A DNA stretch of 64,000 bases from the NCBI GenBank assembly GCA_016286535.1, contig JAEESZ010000001.1, forward strand, positions 62,001 to 126,000, given 5' to 3'. Source of the DNA: Treponema sp. (lineage in GTDB: Bacteria; Spirochaetota; Spirochaetia; Treponematales; Treponemataceae). Positions 27,801 through 35,882 of this stretch are shown here, piece after piece; within the stretch, counting starts at the first letter, position 1, and every line of letters starts with the position of its first letter. The translations under genes were made by a program, and so were the position numbers. The notes below the pieces were generated by a model, which saw only the letters and a list, made by a program, of their open reading frames with translations, searched no databases and was not told where the DNA came from.

Positions 27801-28185
27801 CAGTCTGAGTCTTTACTACTCTGCCCCCGTCAAAAACGCCTTCCAGGGTGGCAGTGTTCAGTAAAAGAGAAGAAGCACTTGTTGTTTCTGCCCCCGAAGA
27901 AGAAGACTTTGTTGTAATTTCTACATTTCCTTCTGCATATAAAATTTCTGTTTTACGGTCATAGGTAATTTTATCGGCCTTAATTTCAGAAGTAGAAGAA
28001 CCGTTTTGCACGGAAAGTTGAACAGAACCTTCGAGCAAAATTAAATCATTACCGGTAACTTCATCTTTTTTATAGGAAGTCTGTCTTGCGTTTGTAATCG
28101 TAATGGTTGTTGTAACCGTCTCTGCAAGAGCATAAGCCAAAAGAAGAGTAAAAAATGACAGAAACAGAAAAAGACGTTTTATCAT
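24889..28185 (-). CDS. lptD: LptD/OstA-like outer-membrane assembly barrel
   Basis: A signal peptide (MIKRLFLFLSFFTLLLAYALAE) is followed by an OstA/LptA-like periplasmic jelly roll (LLEGSVQLSVQNG, ADKITYDRKTEILYAEGNVEI; about 40-170). A long beta-barrel region runs to the C-terminus (VFYFPAFYYPKDELVFNPVFTYRTREGYSFQT in adjoining stretches). Homologues exist in treponemes without classical LPS, such as T. pallidum TP0515, so the cargo may be another glycolipid. An Ala/Glu/Gly-rich insertion with AEG repeats (EGEPAEGVLAEGQ) lies near residues 545-590. It is 3 bp from uvrA and longer than E. coli LptD. Confidence 0.82.
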   Translation of the reverse strand: MIKRLFLFLSFFTLLLAYALAETVTTTITITNARQTSYKKDEVTGNDLILLEGSVQLSVQNGSSTSEIKADKITYDRKTEILYAEGNVEITTKSSSSGAETTSASSLLLNTATLEGVFDGGRVVKTQTDAINLPSGSTLIVFSDLFANNQTNTITFKNSSLTFCDEEIPHWHIDASRTWLLPGGEFAFFNALLYVGSVPVFYFPAFYYPKDELVFNPVFTYRTREGYSFQTTTYLYGRKPLETTSSTSSDSSTDSLAALYNFMKPSSLKEQKLEGLVLHNLDKDYTGDTSTYAKLFVDWYSRLGTFAGFDSKFAPSTKYLTSLDLDFYMGFSNTVFNYGSSYLSYDPLTAEKSYDYSYFMGLKLPFRYAGNFAMTLSKPFKLTLSLPIYSDPFFAYDFLTNRSESMDWISYFMDSTSSQTVSITEVSSFAWNMTSSYSPTIPSFLKPYLSSTSFSLTSQIDISSKSASGLSSSSLASGKSSYWLANTPLRKFYYPSSVTPLSASFSLSGTIFQYPKTSSTSKSNTASLPYSLNEPELIKAAAEEKTEEDKKEAAEGEPAEGVLAEGQKTAEESALAEGQGETQSEETYFEPTLPLLATSSPTVTQIVPFTYKLSYNLSSTLKSQVSYDSASLTTAEDFQWKNIKSTMYTVKMPFTINSAASYYGNFLSLTNALSYSPIWQGHPNTDGYSDTEKATLKLADYKAQSQTISNTNSLSFKPFAYTDMFADSGISWSSTIKLYQRTFTGDADNPEWDNLFVDWDDDSCITVNSVNVTASVKESDNFKQSFVLTSILPPLLRQYTAKLNFTFPYTSLTLSTGLKETSKGCAFSEWTKTPFTQSLSFSKKIFNSTLSLSQSYTYNIENQYSDSLKFAFSWYNFSSSFVYSYSKGADFKGEDSGWEYNSDLRFRPYSLNLSYTPSSKTFYTWFNRITFTPTLTTSLTADLVIPTNSYFVFTPGLTFKITDFFYLTFSSTSRNSVLYRYFQKMLGHEGLIPGEENIFKDLLNSFAFGNEALRQASGFKLKSMNLTMTHELHDWTFNFTMKITPRMVIDGSQRYYDFSPYVSIGIVWTPMQSMKTTIIREPESSTSANVTWKLNSDS

Positions 28186-28188
28186 GTT

Positions 28189-31026
28189 TTATTTTTCCAG
28201 CATTTCCTTAATAAACTGACCGGTATAACTTTCCTTACACTCAGCAACCTTTTCAGGGCTTCCTGTACAAATAATATTTCCACCCCTGAAACCGCCTTCC
28301 GGACCAAGATCTATCAAATAATCTGCCTGACATATTACGTCCAGGTTATGTTCTATCATTACAACAGAATTTCCCTGATCTACCAGGCGCTGAATTACAC
28401 TCATAAGCTGCTTTACATCTGCAAAGTGAAGACCGGTTGTAGGTTCATCAAGAATATAGAGGGTCTTGCTTGTGGCAGGACGGGCAAGTTCATTTGCAAG
28501 TTTAACTCTCTGGGCTTCTCCTCCACTAAGGGTAAGGGCATTCTGACCTAAAGAAATATAGCCCAGACCTACCGATTGCAGGGTAGCAAGTCTTTTATAT
28601 ATGTGTGGAATTCCGGAAAAGAAATCGCAGGCTTCATCAATAGACATATTCAAAACATCATTTATTGATTTACCCTTAAATTCTACTTCCAGAGTTTCTT
28701 TATTAAAGCGTTTTCCGTTACAAACATCGCACTGAACATAAACGTCCGGAAGGAAGTTCATTTCAATTACGTTTTCGCCGGCTCCCTGACAGGCTTCGCA
28801 GCGACCGCCCTTTACGTTAAAACTGAAGCGGCCTTTTTTATAACCGCGGGCCTTACTTTCAGGTAAAGAGGCAAACAAATCACGGATAGAATCAAAAACC
28901 CCAACATAGGTTGCAGGATTAGAACGGGGAGATCTTCCAATAGGACTCTGGTCAATGTTGATTACCTTATCAAGAGCTTCAATACCTGTAATTTCTTCGC
29001 ACTTACCTACCGGATAAGCAGTACGCATAAGTTTGTTTGAAACTGCAGGGTACATTATATCGCTGAGTAAGGTAGATTTTCCCGAACCGCTTACTCCGGT
29101 AATACAGGTAAAGGTTCCTAAAGGAATATCTACACTGATATTTTTAAGGTTATGTTCACACGCCCCTTTTATATGAATAAAGTTTCCGTTTCCGCTTCTG
29201 CGCTTTTGAGGAATATCCATTTTAAGGGTTCCTGCCAGATACTGACCTGTAAGACTTTCCGGAACTTTTGCAACTTCTTCCGGAGTTCCTGCTGCAACTA
29301 TTTTTCCACCGTTCACTCCGGCACCAGGTCCCAGATCTATAAGATAATCTGCCGTACGAAGGGTCTGCTCGTCATGTTCAACAACAATAACGGTATTTCC
29401 ATTATTTTTAAGGCTGATTAAAGTGTCTATTAAACGCTGATTATCCCGCTGGTGCAATCCGATACTAGGTTCATCAAGAATGTACATTACCCCGCAGAGG
29501 GCAGAACCAATTTGAGTTGCAAGGCGGATTCTCTGAGCTTCACCACCACTTAAACTTTCAGCAGAACGTTCCATTGTAAGGTAGTCCAGGCCAACATCCT
29601 TTAAGAATCTGAGACGGGCTTTAATTTCCTTTAAAATCTGTTCTGCAATTTTTAATTCCGAACTTGTAAACTCCAGAGAATCAAAAAAATCTATGGTTTC
29701 AAGAACAGAAAGCTTACAAAGCTCATAAATATTTTTATTGCCGACTGTAACGCCTAAGGCTTCCGGTCTTAATCTCTGACCATGGCAGGTATTACATTCA
29801 CTTATAGTCATGAATTTTTCTTCAATATTTGCCCGCTGATTTTCACCCCAGGCTTCATTGTGCCGTCTCTTCATTTCGGCAAAAACACCGCACCAGGGAC
29901 GGTTATACTCTGAATAGCCTTCCCCACTCTGCTTTTTGTAAATCCAGTGAACCTTACGGTTTAAATCACCATTCCACAAAAAGTCAAACTGTTTGTCTGT
30001 CAGTTCATTTATCGGGGTATCAAGAGTAAAACCTGCTTCATTAGCAACTGCTTCAAACATTGAATGATTCCATTCGCTGTCTGGATTAAAGAAAGGAAAG
30101 GCCTTTTTATTAAAGCTTAAACTTCTGTCGGGAAGGATTTTATTAATATCCCACTCCATTTTTTCTCCAAGACCTGTACATTCAGGGCAGGCACCGAAAG
30201 GATTATTAAAGCTGAAGAGTCTTGGCTGCAGTTCCGGAATGGAAATTCCACAATCCGGACAGGCATTTTTCTGGCTGAAAAAGACTTCGCTTTCTTTGTC
30301 GCTGCCAGGTTCGTTTTTAGTAACAATTACAATGCCGTTTGCATTTTTTAAGGCAATTTCAATTGAATCTGCAAGACGGGGACGAATATCATCGGTTTTG
30401 CGGATTCTGTCTATAACAATTTCTATTGTATGTTTTTTCTGTTTATCAAGTTTTATATTTTCTTCAAGGTCGGCCATTACGCCGTCAATTCTTGCCCTTA
30501 TAAAACCGGACTTTCTTGCGTCTTCAAGGATTTTTTCATGCTCACCCTTTTTTCCCCTGATTACAGGTGCAAGAATCTGCATTTTAGTCTGGTCAGGCCA
30601 TTTAAGAATTGAATCAATAATCTGATCTACAGTTTGTTCCTGAATCTCCCTTCCGCAATTAGGACAATGAGTTTTACCAATTCTTGCATACAATAAACGA
30701 TAGTAATCGTATATTTCTGTGATTGTACCAACTGTAGAACGGGGATTTTTATTTGTAGATTTCTGTTCAATAGAGATTGCAGGGCTTAAACCTTCAATTA
30801 AATCAACATCAGGTTTATCCATCCTGCCCAAAAACTGTCTTGCATAAGAAGACAGACTTTCCATATAACGGCGCTGACCTTCAGCAAAAAGAGTATCAAA
30901 AGCTAAGGATGATTTACCTGATCCGCTAAGACCAGAAATTACGACAAGTTTATTACGAGGCAGGGTAACATCAATATTTTTAAGATTGTGTTCCCTGGCC
31001 CCTTTTATGATTATTTTTTCTTCCAT
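28189..31026 (-). CDS. uvrA: Excinuclease ABC subunit A
   Basis: DNA-damage recognition ATPase of nucleotide excision repair. The two ABC modules are complete: Walker A GLSGSGKSS (near residue 32) and GVSGSGKST (near 650), signatures LSGGEAQRIRLATQ and LSGGEAQRVKLANE, and VMYILDEPSIGLHQRD plus TLYILDEPTTGLHFAD. Zinc modules CPNCG, CPDCG...CPEC and CEAC...CDVC are visible. Length (945 aa) is normal. It is 6 bp downstream of the STAS gene and 3 bp upstream of the LptD-like gene, so all three may share a transcript. No uvrB or uvrC lies nearby. Confidence 0.98.
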   Translation of the reverse strand: MEEKIIIKGAREHNLKNIDVTLPRNKLVVISGLSGSGKSSLAFDTLFAEGQRRYMESLSSYARQFLGRMDKPDVDLIEGLSPAISIEQKSTNKNPRSTVGTITEIYDYYRLLYARIGKTHCPNCGREIQEQTVDQIIDSILKWPDQTKMQILAPVIRGKKGEHEKILEDARKSGFIRARIDGVMADLEENIKLDKQKKHTIEIVIDRIRKTDDIRPRLADSIEIALKNANGIVIVTKNEPGSDKESEVFFSQKNACPDCGISIPELQPRLFSFNNPFGACPECTGLGEKMEWDINKILPDRSLSFNKKAFPFFNPDSEWNHSMFEAVANEAGFTLDTPINELTDKQFDFLWNGDLNRKVHWIYKKQSGEGYSEYNRPWCGVFAEMKRRHNEAWGENQRANIEEKFMTISECNTCHGQRLRPEALGVTVGNKNIYELCKLSVLETIDFFDSLEFTSSELKIAEQILKEIKARLRFLKDVGLDYLTMERSAESLSGGEAQRIRLATQIGSALCGVMYILDEPSIGLHQRDNQRLIDTLISLKNNGNTVIVVEHDEQTLRTADYLIDLGPGAGVNGGKIVAAGTPEEVAKVPESLTGQYLAGTLKMDIPQKRRSGNGNFIHIKGACEHNLKNISVDIPLGTFTCITGVSGSGKSTLLSDIMYPAVSNKLMRTAYPVGKCEEITGIEALDKVINIDQSPIGRSPRSNPATYVGVFDSIRDLFASLPESKARGYKKGRFSFNVKGGRCEACQGAGENVIEMNFLPDVYVQCDVCNGKRFNKETLEVEFKGKSINDVLNMSIDEACDFFSGIPHIYKRLATLQSVGLGYISLGQNALTLSGGEAQRVKLANELARPATSKTLYILDEPTTGLHFADVKQLMSVIQRLVDQGNSVVMIEHNLDVICQADYLIDLGPEGGFRGGNIICTGSPEKVAECKESYTGQFIKEMLEK

Positions 31027-31031
31027 TTGTT

Positions 31032-31589
31032 TTATTCAACTGAAACAGCACCATTATCATCAATATTAATAATAGCGTTACAGTTTATACATCTGAATCT
31101 TCCCGCCTTCTGAGCCTTTAAGCTTTTACCGCAGGAAGGACATGTTACAATTTTAGGAAAGATAGAAGCAGCATCAGCTCCGCCTGAATTTGCAGACAGG
31201 AACATTACGGCTTCTTCCAGCGAAGGTAAAATCTTAAAGAACTGGGTAAAACCTAAAAGTTCAATTGTCTCATAAATATTCTGCTGAACATTTACTAAAA
31301 GAATTTCACCTCTGTTAAAATGAACAACCTTTAACAGATTTGTAAGAACTCCAAAGCCTGTAGAAGCAACTCCTGTAAGCTTTGAACACTCAAGAATAAT
31401 ATTTACAAAACCGTTTGCAATTACCTTATTAATCTGAGCCTGAAAGAAAGAGGAATTGTATGTATCTATGTACCCTGAAACAGAAACAACGCATCCTTTT
31501 TCTATGTTATTAATCTTTTGAAGTTGAAACTTTAATACATCATTTTGTTCATCATCGAATCCAGGTACTAAATCATTATTAGATTCCAT
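31032..31589 (-). CDS. STAS-domain protein fused to a C-terminal zinc ribbon
   Basis: Residues about 25-130 form an anti-sigma-factor-antagonist (STAS) domain: CVVSVSGYIDTYNSSFF at the start and CSKLTGVASTGFGVLTNLL at the position of the regulatory Ser/Thr loop (canonical DSSGLG). A C-terminal zinc ribbon (TCPSCGKSLKAQ, RFRCINCNA) is an unusual addition, perhaps binding a partner. STAS proteins act in partner-switching with anti-sigma kinases; no kinase or phosphatase is nearby. AGGAGG lies six bases before the ATG. It precedes uvrA by 6 bp, and guaB lies 30 bp upstream. Confidence 0.83.
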   Translation of the reverse strand: MESNNDLVPGFDDEQNDVLKFQLQKINNIEKGCVVSVSGYIDTYNSSFFQAQINKVIANGFVNIILECSKLTGVASTGFGVLTNLLKVVHFNRGEILLVNVQQNIYETIELLGFTQFFKILPSLEEAVMFLSANSGGADAASIFPKIVTCPSCGKSLKAQKAGRFRCINCNAIINIDDNGAVSVE

Positions 31590-31619
31590 ACAAGTCCTCC
31601 TCTGGTAAGATAATTTATG

Positions 31620-33125
31620 CTAGTTAGCTTTAATGCTGTTCTTTACAATAACATCATGGGCACCGCCTTCACGAATTGAAGCAGGGCTAACCATTGTTAT
31701 TTTAGCATCTTTTTGTAAATCGGCAATAGTGGTAACTCCGCAATTGCACATAGCGTGAATTACCTTACTGATTGTAAGAGTTACGTTGTCATGAAGACTT
31801 CCGGCATAAGGAACATAAGAGTCTACACCCTCTTCAAAAGCCATTCCTTTTTTACCGCCAAGGTCATAACGCTGCCAGTTGCGGGCACGGTTAGAACCTT
31901 CACCCCAGTACTCTTTTACATAGTTACCGTTTACAATTAATTTATTTGTTGGAGATTCATCAAAGCGGGCAAAGTAGCGGCCGAGCATTACAAAGTCTGC
32001 ACCCATTGCAAGGGCAAGAGTAACGTGATGATCATAAACAATACCACCGTCAGAACAGATAGGAATATAAATACCTGTTTCTTCATAGTATTTGTCCCGG
32101 GCCTTTGCTACTTCAATTGTTGCAGTTGCCTGACCACGGCCAATACCCTTCTGTTCACGGGTAATACAGATTGAACCACCGCCAATACCAATTTTTACAA
32201 AGTCAGCACCGGCTTCTGCAAGGAATCTAAAACCGTCTGCATCTACAACGTTACCGGCTCCAACCTTTGCATCCGGCCATTTAGCGTGAATATCCTGCAA
32301 AGCTCTTCTCTGCCATTCTGTAAATCCCTCAGAAGAATCAAGAGTCATAACATCAACTCCGGCTTCTAAAAGAGCAGGAACACGGTCCATATAGTCACGG
32401 GTATTAATTCCGGCACCTACAATATATCTTTTCTGTGAATCAAGTAATTCAAGAGGATGTTCCTGATGACTTGCAGCGTCCTTACGAAAAACAAAGCTTA
32501 AAAGTTTACCGTTCTTGTCTACGATTGGAAGCTGATTAACTTTTTTCTGCCAGATGATTTCGTTTGCTTCTTCAAGGGTAATTCCTTCGTGTCCCATAAC
32601 AAGAGAATTGAGAGGAGTCATATATTCGCGAACCTTTGCATCCGGAGCGCAGTGAGAAATTCTAAAATCGCGGTCTGTAATAATTCCAAGTAATTTACCG
32701 GTTGCAGTTCCATCTTCAGTTACAGCTACAGTTGAGTGACCTGTTTTTTCAATTGCTGCAACAAGTTCAGTTAAGGTCTGATCTGGTCCGATATTTGTAT
32801 CTGAAGAAACAAATCCAGCTTTATAGGCTTTTACTCTGGCAACCATTGCTGCCTGATTTTCTATTGTTTGAGAACCATAAATAAAAGAAATTCCGCCTTC
32901 CTTTGCAAGAGCTACAGCAAGTTTATCATCTGAAACTGCCTGCATAACAGCACTTGTCATTGGGATGTTCATTGTAAGAGGACATTTTTCTCCTTTACGT
33001 TTATTGTAGCGGACAACCGGTGTCTGCAAAGAAACATTAGCAGGAATGCAGTCTGGTCCTGTATAACCTGGTACCAGAAGATATTCGTCAAATGTGTGTG
33101 ATGGTTCTTCAAAAATGTAAGCCAT
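31620..33125 (-). CDS. guaB: IMP dehydrogenase (divergent subclass)
   Basis: Oxidises IMP to XMP, the first committed step to GMP. The barrel starts [24 protein letters not shown] pair occupies about residues 110-230 ([23 protein letters not shown]). The catalytic loop is [20 protein letters not shown] with the active-site Cys, and the mobile flap keeps an Arg-Tyr pair (NWQRYDLGG). Loop and flap differ from the standard GPGSICTTR and GSLGAM-type sequences, so it belongs to a divergent IMPDH branch; some other IMPDH-fold function is possible but less likely. AGGAG precedes the ATG. It diverges from purA. Confidence 0.9.
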   Translation of the reverse strand: MAYIFEEPSHTFDEYLLVPGYTGPDCIPANVSLQTPVVRYNKRKGEKCPLTMNIPMTSAVMQAVSDDKLAVALAKEGGISFIYGSQTIENQAAMVARVKAYKAGFVSSDTNIGPDQTLTELVAAIEKTGHSTVAVTEDGTATGKLLGIITDRDFRISHCAPDAKVREYMTPLNSLVMGHEGITLEEANEIIWQKKVNQLPIVDKNGKLLSFVFRKDAASHQEHPLELLDSQKRYIVGAGINTRDYMDRVPALLEAGVDVMTLDSSEGFTEWQRRALQDIHAKWPDAKVGAGNVVDADGFRFLAEAGADFVKIGIGGGSICITREQKGIGRGQATATIEVAKARDKYYEETGIYIPICSDGGIVYDHHVTLALAMGADFVMLGRYFARFDESPTNKLIVNGNYVKEYWGEGSNRARNWQRYDLGGKKGMAFEEGVDSYVPYAGSLHDNVTLTISKVIHAMCNCGVTTIADLQKDAKITMVSPASIREGGAHDVIVKNSIKAN

Positions 33126-33143
33126 TTGTTACTCCTAAGAAAT

Positions 33144-33164
33144 TGTTAAAATAATATTTTAACA
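33144..33164. promoter_or_regulatory. 21-bp perfect palindrome at the guaB transcription start
   Basis: TGTTAAAATA-A-TATTTTAACA: ten-bp arms with one central base. It lies just downstream of a consensus guaB promoter, covering about +1 to +20. It could be a repressor operator or an RNA hairpin just above the guaB Shine-Dalgarno. The flanking DNA is AT-rich, but ten perfect pairs are more than I would expect by chance. Confidence 0.6.
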
Positions 33165-33168
33165 CCTA

Positions 33169-33197
33169 ATTATATTCTTTTTTTACAATTAAGTAAA
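33169..33197 (-). promoter_or_regulatory. guaB promoter
   Basis: Minus strand TTTACT (33192-33197), 17-bp spacer, TATAAT (33169-33174). The predicted start is near 33162, inside the palindrome. The same hexamer pair with the same spacing occurs upstream of ilvE. Confidence 0.7.
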
Positions 33198-33300
33198 TTA
33201 GGGGACTTCCCGGACAAAAGAATCTTCACCATCGGCTTCAACGCTTACGCCGAGCGGACAAGACTGAGGCCTGGCGCCTTGCGAGCTGCATTCTAACTTA
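33198..33300. other. GC-richer intergenic patch between guaB and purA
   Basis: About 100 bp (for example CGAGCGGACAAGACTGAGG, then CCTGGCGCCTTGCGAG) is clearly richer in G and C than its surroundings. Small inverted repeats occur (TCGGC...GCCGA, GGCGCC). No ORF, tRNA or known RNA family is recognisable. It lies upstream of both guaB and purA promoters. A gene or repeat remnant, or a regulatory segment, are both possible. Confidence 0.35.
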
Positions 33301-33307
33301 CTTTAAT
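33279..33307 (+). promoter_or_regulatory. Candidate purA promoter
   Basis: TTGCGA (33279-33284), 17-bp spacer, TTTAAT (33302-33307). The start would be near 33314, leaving a leader of about 128 nt. The match is moderate. Confidence 0.4.
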
Positions 33308-33309
33308 AA

Positions 33310-33397
33310 AATCTTTTTTTGTGCTACTATGCTTTTATAAAGTTGAGATGACTCTTCGGCTTTATAAAACCGTTTAAAACGGTAGAAAAAAAAGATT
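33310..33397 (+). promoter_or_regulatory. Possible three-way-junction RNA leader of purA
   Basis: Three nested inverted repeats can form. An outer stem pairs AATCTTTTTTT (33310-33320) with AAAAAAAAGATT (33386-33397). One hairpin is TTTTATAAAG/CTTTATAAAA (33333-33342 with 33360-33369). The other is CCGTTT/AAACGG (33370-33382). This resembles a junction, but conserved purine-riboswitch bases are absent, and A/T runs make chance pairing easy. The CCGTTTAAAACGG palindrome could instead be an operator. Confidence 0.35.
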
Positions 33398-33441
33398 CTT
33401 TTAATTTTCGCGATGATGCTGCGAAATAAGGAGAAAAATCC

Positions 33442-34665
33442 ATGAATGTAGTAGTAATGGGTGCCCAGTGGGGCGATGAAGGCAAGGGAAAAATTGTTGA
33501 TTACCTTGCACAGGATGCTAAATACGTTGTTCGTTTTGCCGGCGGCGCAAATGCAGGTCACACAATTGTAGTTGATGGAAAAAAATATGCCCTCCATCAG
33601 GTTCCATCTGGAATTCTCTACCCTGAAAAATCAGTTTTCTTAGGTTCCGGAATGGTAATTGACCCTGAAGCTCTTTTCAAGGAACTTCAGATGCTTAAAG
33701 ACAACGGTATTAACTGGGAAGGCCGTGTATTTATTTCTGACCGTGCCCACCTCACTCTTCCAGGCTACAGAGAGATGGATAAGAAGCGCGATGCTGCCCG
33801 TAAGCGTCCAATTGGAACTACCGGTCGCGGAATTGGTACAACCTATTCTATGAAATCTGAACGCGATGGTATTCGTGTTGCAGACCTTGACTGGGAAGAA
33901 AAATGGAATGATCTTGATGATGAAGATAAAAAATTCCTTGAACAGTACAAAGATCAGCTTATTAAAATGCGCGTAAATATCGCTGCAAAGATGTATGAAT
34001 ACAGAAACGAAAACATCCTTTTTGAAGGTGCCCAGGGAGCCATGCTTGATATCGATTCAGGTACTTACCCTTACGTTTCTTCAGGAGCTTCTGGTTCTTA
34101 CGGAGCTTCTTCAGGTTCAGGAATCGGACCAAAAGCCCTGGACAAAATTTATGGTGTATTCAAGGCTTACGAAACCCGTGTTGGAAACGGTCCAATGCCA
34201 TCTGAATTCAATGCAGAAACAGAAGGTGAACTTTGCGACTATGTTCGTAACACAGGTAATGAATTTGGTGTAACAACCGGTCGTCCACGCCGCTGCGGTT
34301 ACCTTGACCTTGTAGCATTAAGATATGCCTGCCACGTAAACTCAATTGACGGTCTTGTTCTTACTCACCTTGATATCTACGACGACATGAACGAAATTGA
34401 GGCCTGCGTAGCTTACGATATTGATGGAAAAATTGTAACAGACTTCCCTGCTTCTATTCCTGAATTAAACAGAGCAAAACCTGTATTACAGAAATTTGCC
34501 GGCTGGAAAGAAGACATTACAAAATGTACATCATACAAAAAGCTTCCTAAAAATGCTAAAGAATATGTAAAATTTATTGAAGATTTTACCGGTACAAAGG
34601 TTAGCATTGTATCTGTAGGTGCAGATAGAAATCAAACTTTCTTTAGAGAAAAGCTTTGGAAATAA
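33442..34665 (+). CDS. purA: Adenylosuccinate synthetase
   Basis: Joins IMP and aspartate with GTP in the first step to AMP. The N-terminal GTP-binding/catalytic loop GAQWGDEGKGKIVDYLA is intact with the catalytic Asp. GGANAGHTIVVDGKKYALHQ contains the catalytic His. Further motifs are RPIGTTGRGIGTTYSMK, FEGAQGAMLDIDSGTYPYVSS and TTGRPRRCGYLDLVALRYA. Its 407 residues are on the short side of normal. AAGGAG lies before the ATG. The gene overlaps the CapA-like gene by ten bases and diverges from guaB, so the two IMP-using branches share one control region. Confidence 0.97.
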   Translation: MNVVVMGAQWGDEGKGKIVDYLAQDAKYVVRFAGGANAGHTIVVDGKKYALHQVPSGILYPEKSVFLGSGMVIDPEALFKELQMLKDNGINWEGRVFISDRAHLTLPGYREMDKKRDAARKRPIGTTGRGIGTTYSMKSERDGIRVADLDWEEKWNDLDDEDKKFLEQYKDQLIKMRVNIAAKMYEYRNENILFEGAQGAMLDIDSGTYPYVSSGASGSYGASSGSGIGPKALDKIYGVFKAYETRVGNGPMPSEFNAETEGELCDYVRNTGNEFGVTTGRPRRCGYLDLVALRYACHVNSIDGLVLTHLDIYDDMNEIEACVAYDIDGKIVTDFPASIPELNRAKPVLQKFAGWKEDITKCTSYKKLPKNAKEYVKFIEDFTGTKVSIVSVGADRNQTFFREKLWK

Positions 34666-35882
34666 AAAATAAATTTCAGGCGGTAAAACATTTATTAATT
34701 TTTTCTTTAATTTTAATAAGCACTTTTACCGCTTGTACGTCTTCTAAAGTAGTAAGTGATGAAACAGTTTCTCCTTCCCCTGCTTTAGAAGATTCTTCTC
34801 CTTCTTCCTCAAATCAAATCACATTACTTTTTGCCGGCGACATAATGGCCCATTCCGTAAACTACAATGTAAAAAGCTACAGTAAAATCTGGGATGCCAT
34901 AAGAGAAGAAGTTCAAAGCTGCGATTTTGCCCTGGCAAATATTGAAGCCCCAATTGATACTACAAAATCTACAAGTTCCTATCCAAACTTTAATATGTCA
35001 AAAGCCTATGTAAAGGCTGCCGTAGACGCAGGTTTTAATGTATTTTCCCTTTGTAACAATCACACAAACGATCAGCTGCTTTCTGGCATAAAAGAAACTA
35101 AAAAAACAACCGATACCCTTACAAAAGAAGCAGCAGAAGAAGGAAAAGCCCTTTATTTTTCGGGCCTAAAAGAAAAAAAGGAAGATTCATTCAGCTGGAA
35201 TTATATAGAAAAAGACGGATGGAATATCATTTTTTTACCGGTTACAGAACTCTTAAACAGACCGGATTCCTCTGATTACATAAACTATGTAAAAACTGAC
35301 GAAGCAAGCAGAAAAAAACTGAAAGACTTTATAACAAAACTGGATTCAGAATATCCGAATGATTTATTTATTCTTTCCCTTCATACTGCGGAAGTGGAAT
35401 ACATAAGAAAGGTAAGCAGTGAACAGGAAGCATTTTATAAATCACTTTTGGAATGCGGAGTTGACGTTTTGTGGGCAAATCACACTCACTTAATAAAAGA
35501 CAGAAAATATATTTTTAATACAAAAGATATGAGCCGTAAGCTGATTATGTATGCAAACGGAAATACTATCAGCGGCCAGAGAACAAAACCGGATTTTACC
35601 TCTAAAAAACCAAACGGAGAAAGAGATAATACCGGAGACGGACTTATGGTAAAGGTCACCTTCCAAAAATCAGAAAATGGAAAAAAGGCAGTGATTTCAT
35701 CTGCCCAAAACCTTTTTATCACCACTTATATAAACACAGCAAATGAATATTTAATAAAAGTCATGGACCAGGATTTTATTGATTATCTTTATGATATTCC
35801 CCGCCTGGACTGGGCTGAATATATTAAAAGAAGAATTAAAATTAACAGCGAAGAAACAAAGGATTTAATAGAATGGCAATAG
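34656..35882 (+). CDS. CapA/PgsA-like metallophosphatase-fold lipoprotein
   Basis: A signal with lipobox (LLIFSLILISTFTACTSSK) predicts a lipoprotein. The body fits the PGA_cap family: LLFAGDIMAHSVNYN, CDFALANIEAPIDT, VFSLCNNHTNDQLL and DVLWANHTHLIKD carry the metal-ligand-type Asp, Asn and His residues. Some family members help make or anchor poly-gamma-glutamate capsules, but no capBC genes are nearby, so I would not assign that. The only start matching the signal peptide is TTG at 34656, inside the end of purA. The stop overlaps the helicase ATG by ten bases. Confidence 0.82.
   Translation: MEIKNKFQAVKHLLIFSLILISTFTACTSSKVVSDETVSPSPALEDSSPSSSNQITLLFAGDIMAHSVNYNVKSYSKIWDAIREEVQSCDFALANIEAPIDTTKSTSSYPNFNMSKAYVKAAVDAGFNVFSLCNNHTNDQLLSGIKETKKTTDTLTKEAAEEGKALYFSGLKEKKEDSFSWNYIEKDGWNIIFLPVTELLNRPDSSDYINYVKTDEASRKKLKDFITKLDSEYPNDLFILSLHTAEVEYIRKVSSEQEAFYKSLLECGVDVLWANHTHLIKDRKYIFNTKDMSRKLIMYANGNTISGQRTKPDFTSKKPNGERDNTGDGLMVKVTFQKSENGKKAVISSAQNLFITTYINTANEYLIKVMDQDFIDYLYDIPRLDWAEYIKRRIKINSEETKDLIEWQ

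Noticed and set aside
30239-30625. 128-aa plus-strand ORF inside uvrA
   Set aside because: It opposes conserved UvrA zinc-module and insertion sequence; low-complexity Ser/Phe-rich shadow.
33310-33397. Purine riboswitch
   Set aside because: The junction topology is suggestive, but the conserved bases of the purine aptamer (such as TTTCTACC in the core) are absent.
34656-35882. Capsule (poly-gamma-glutamate) synthesis locus
   Set aside because: Only the CapA-like protein is present; no capB/capC-type genes lie nearby.
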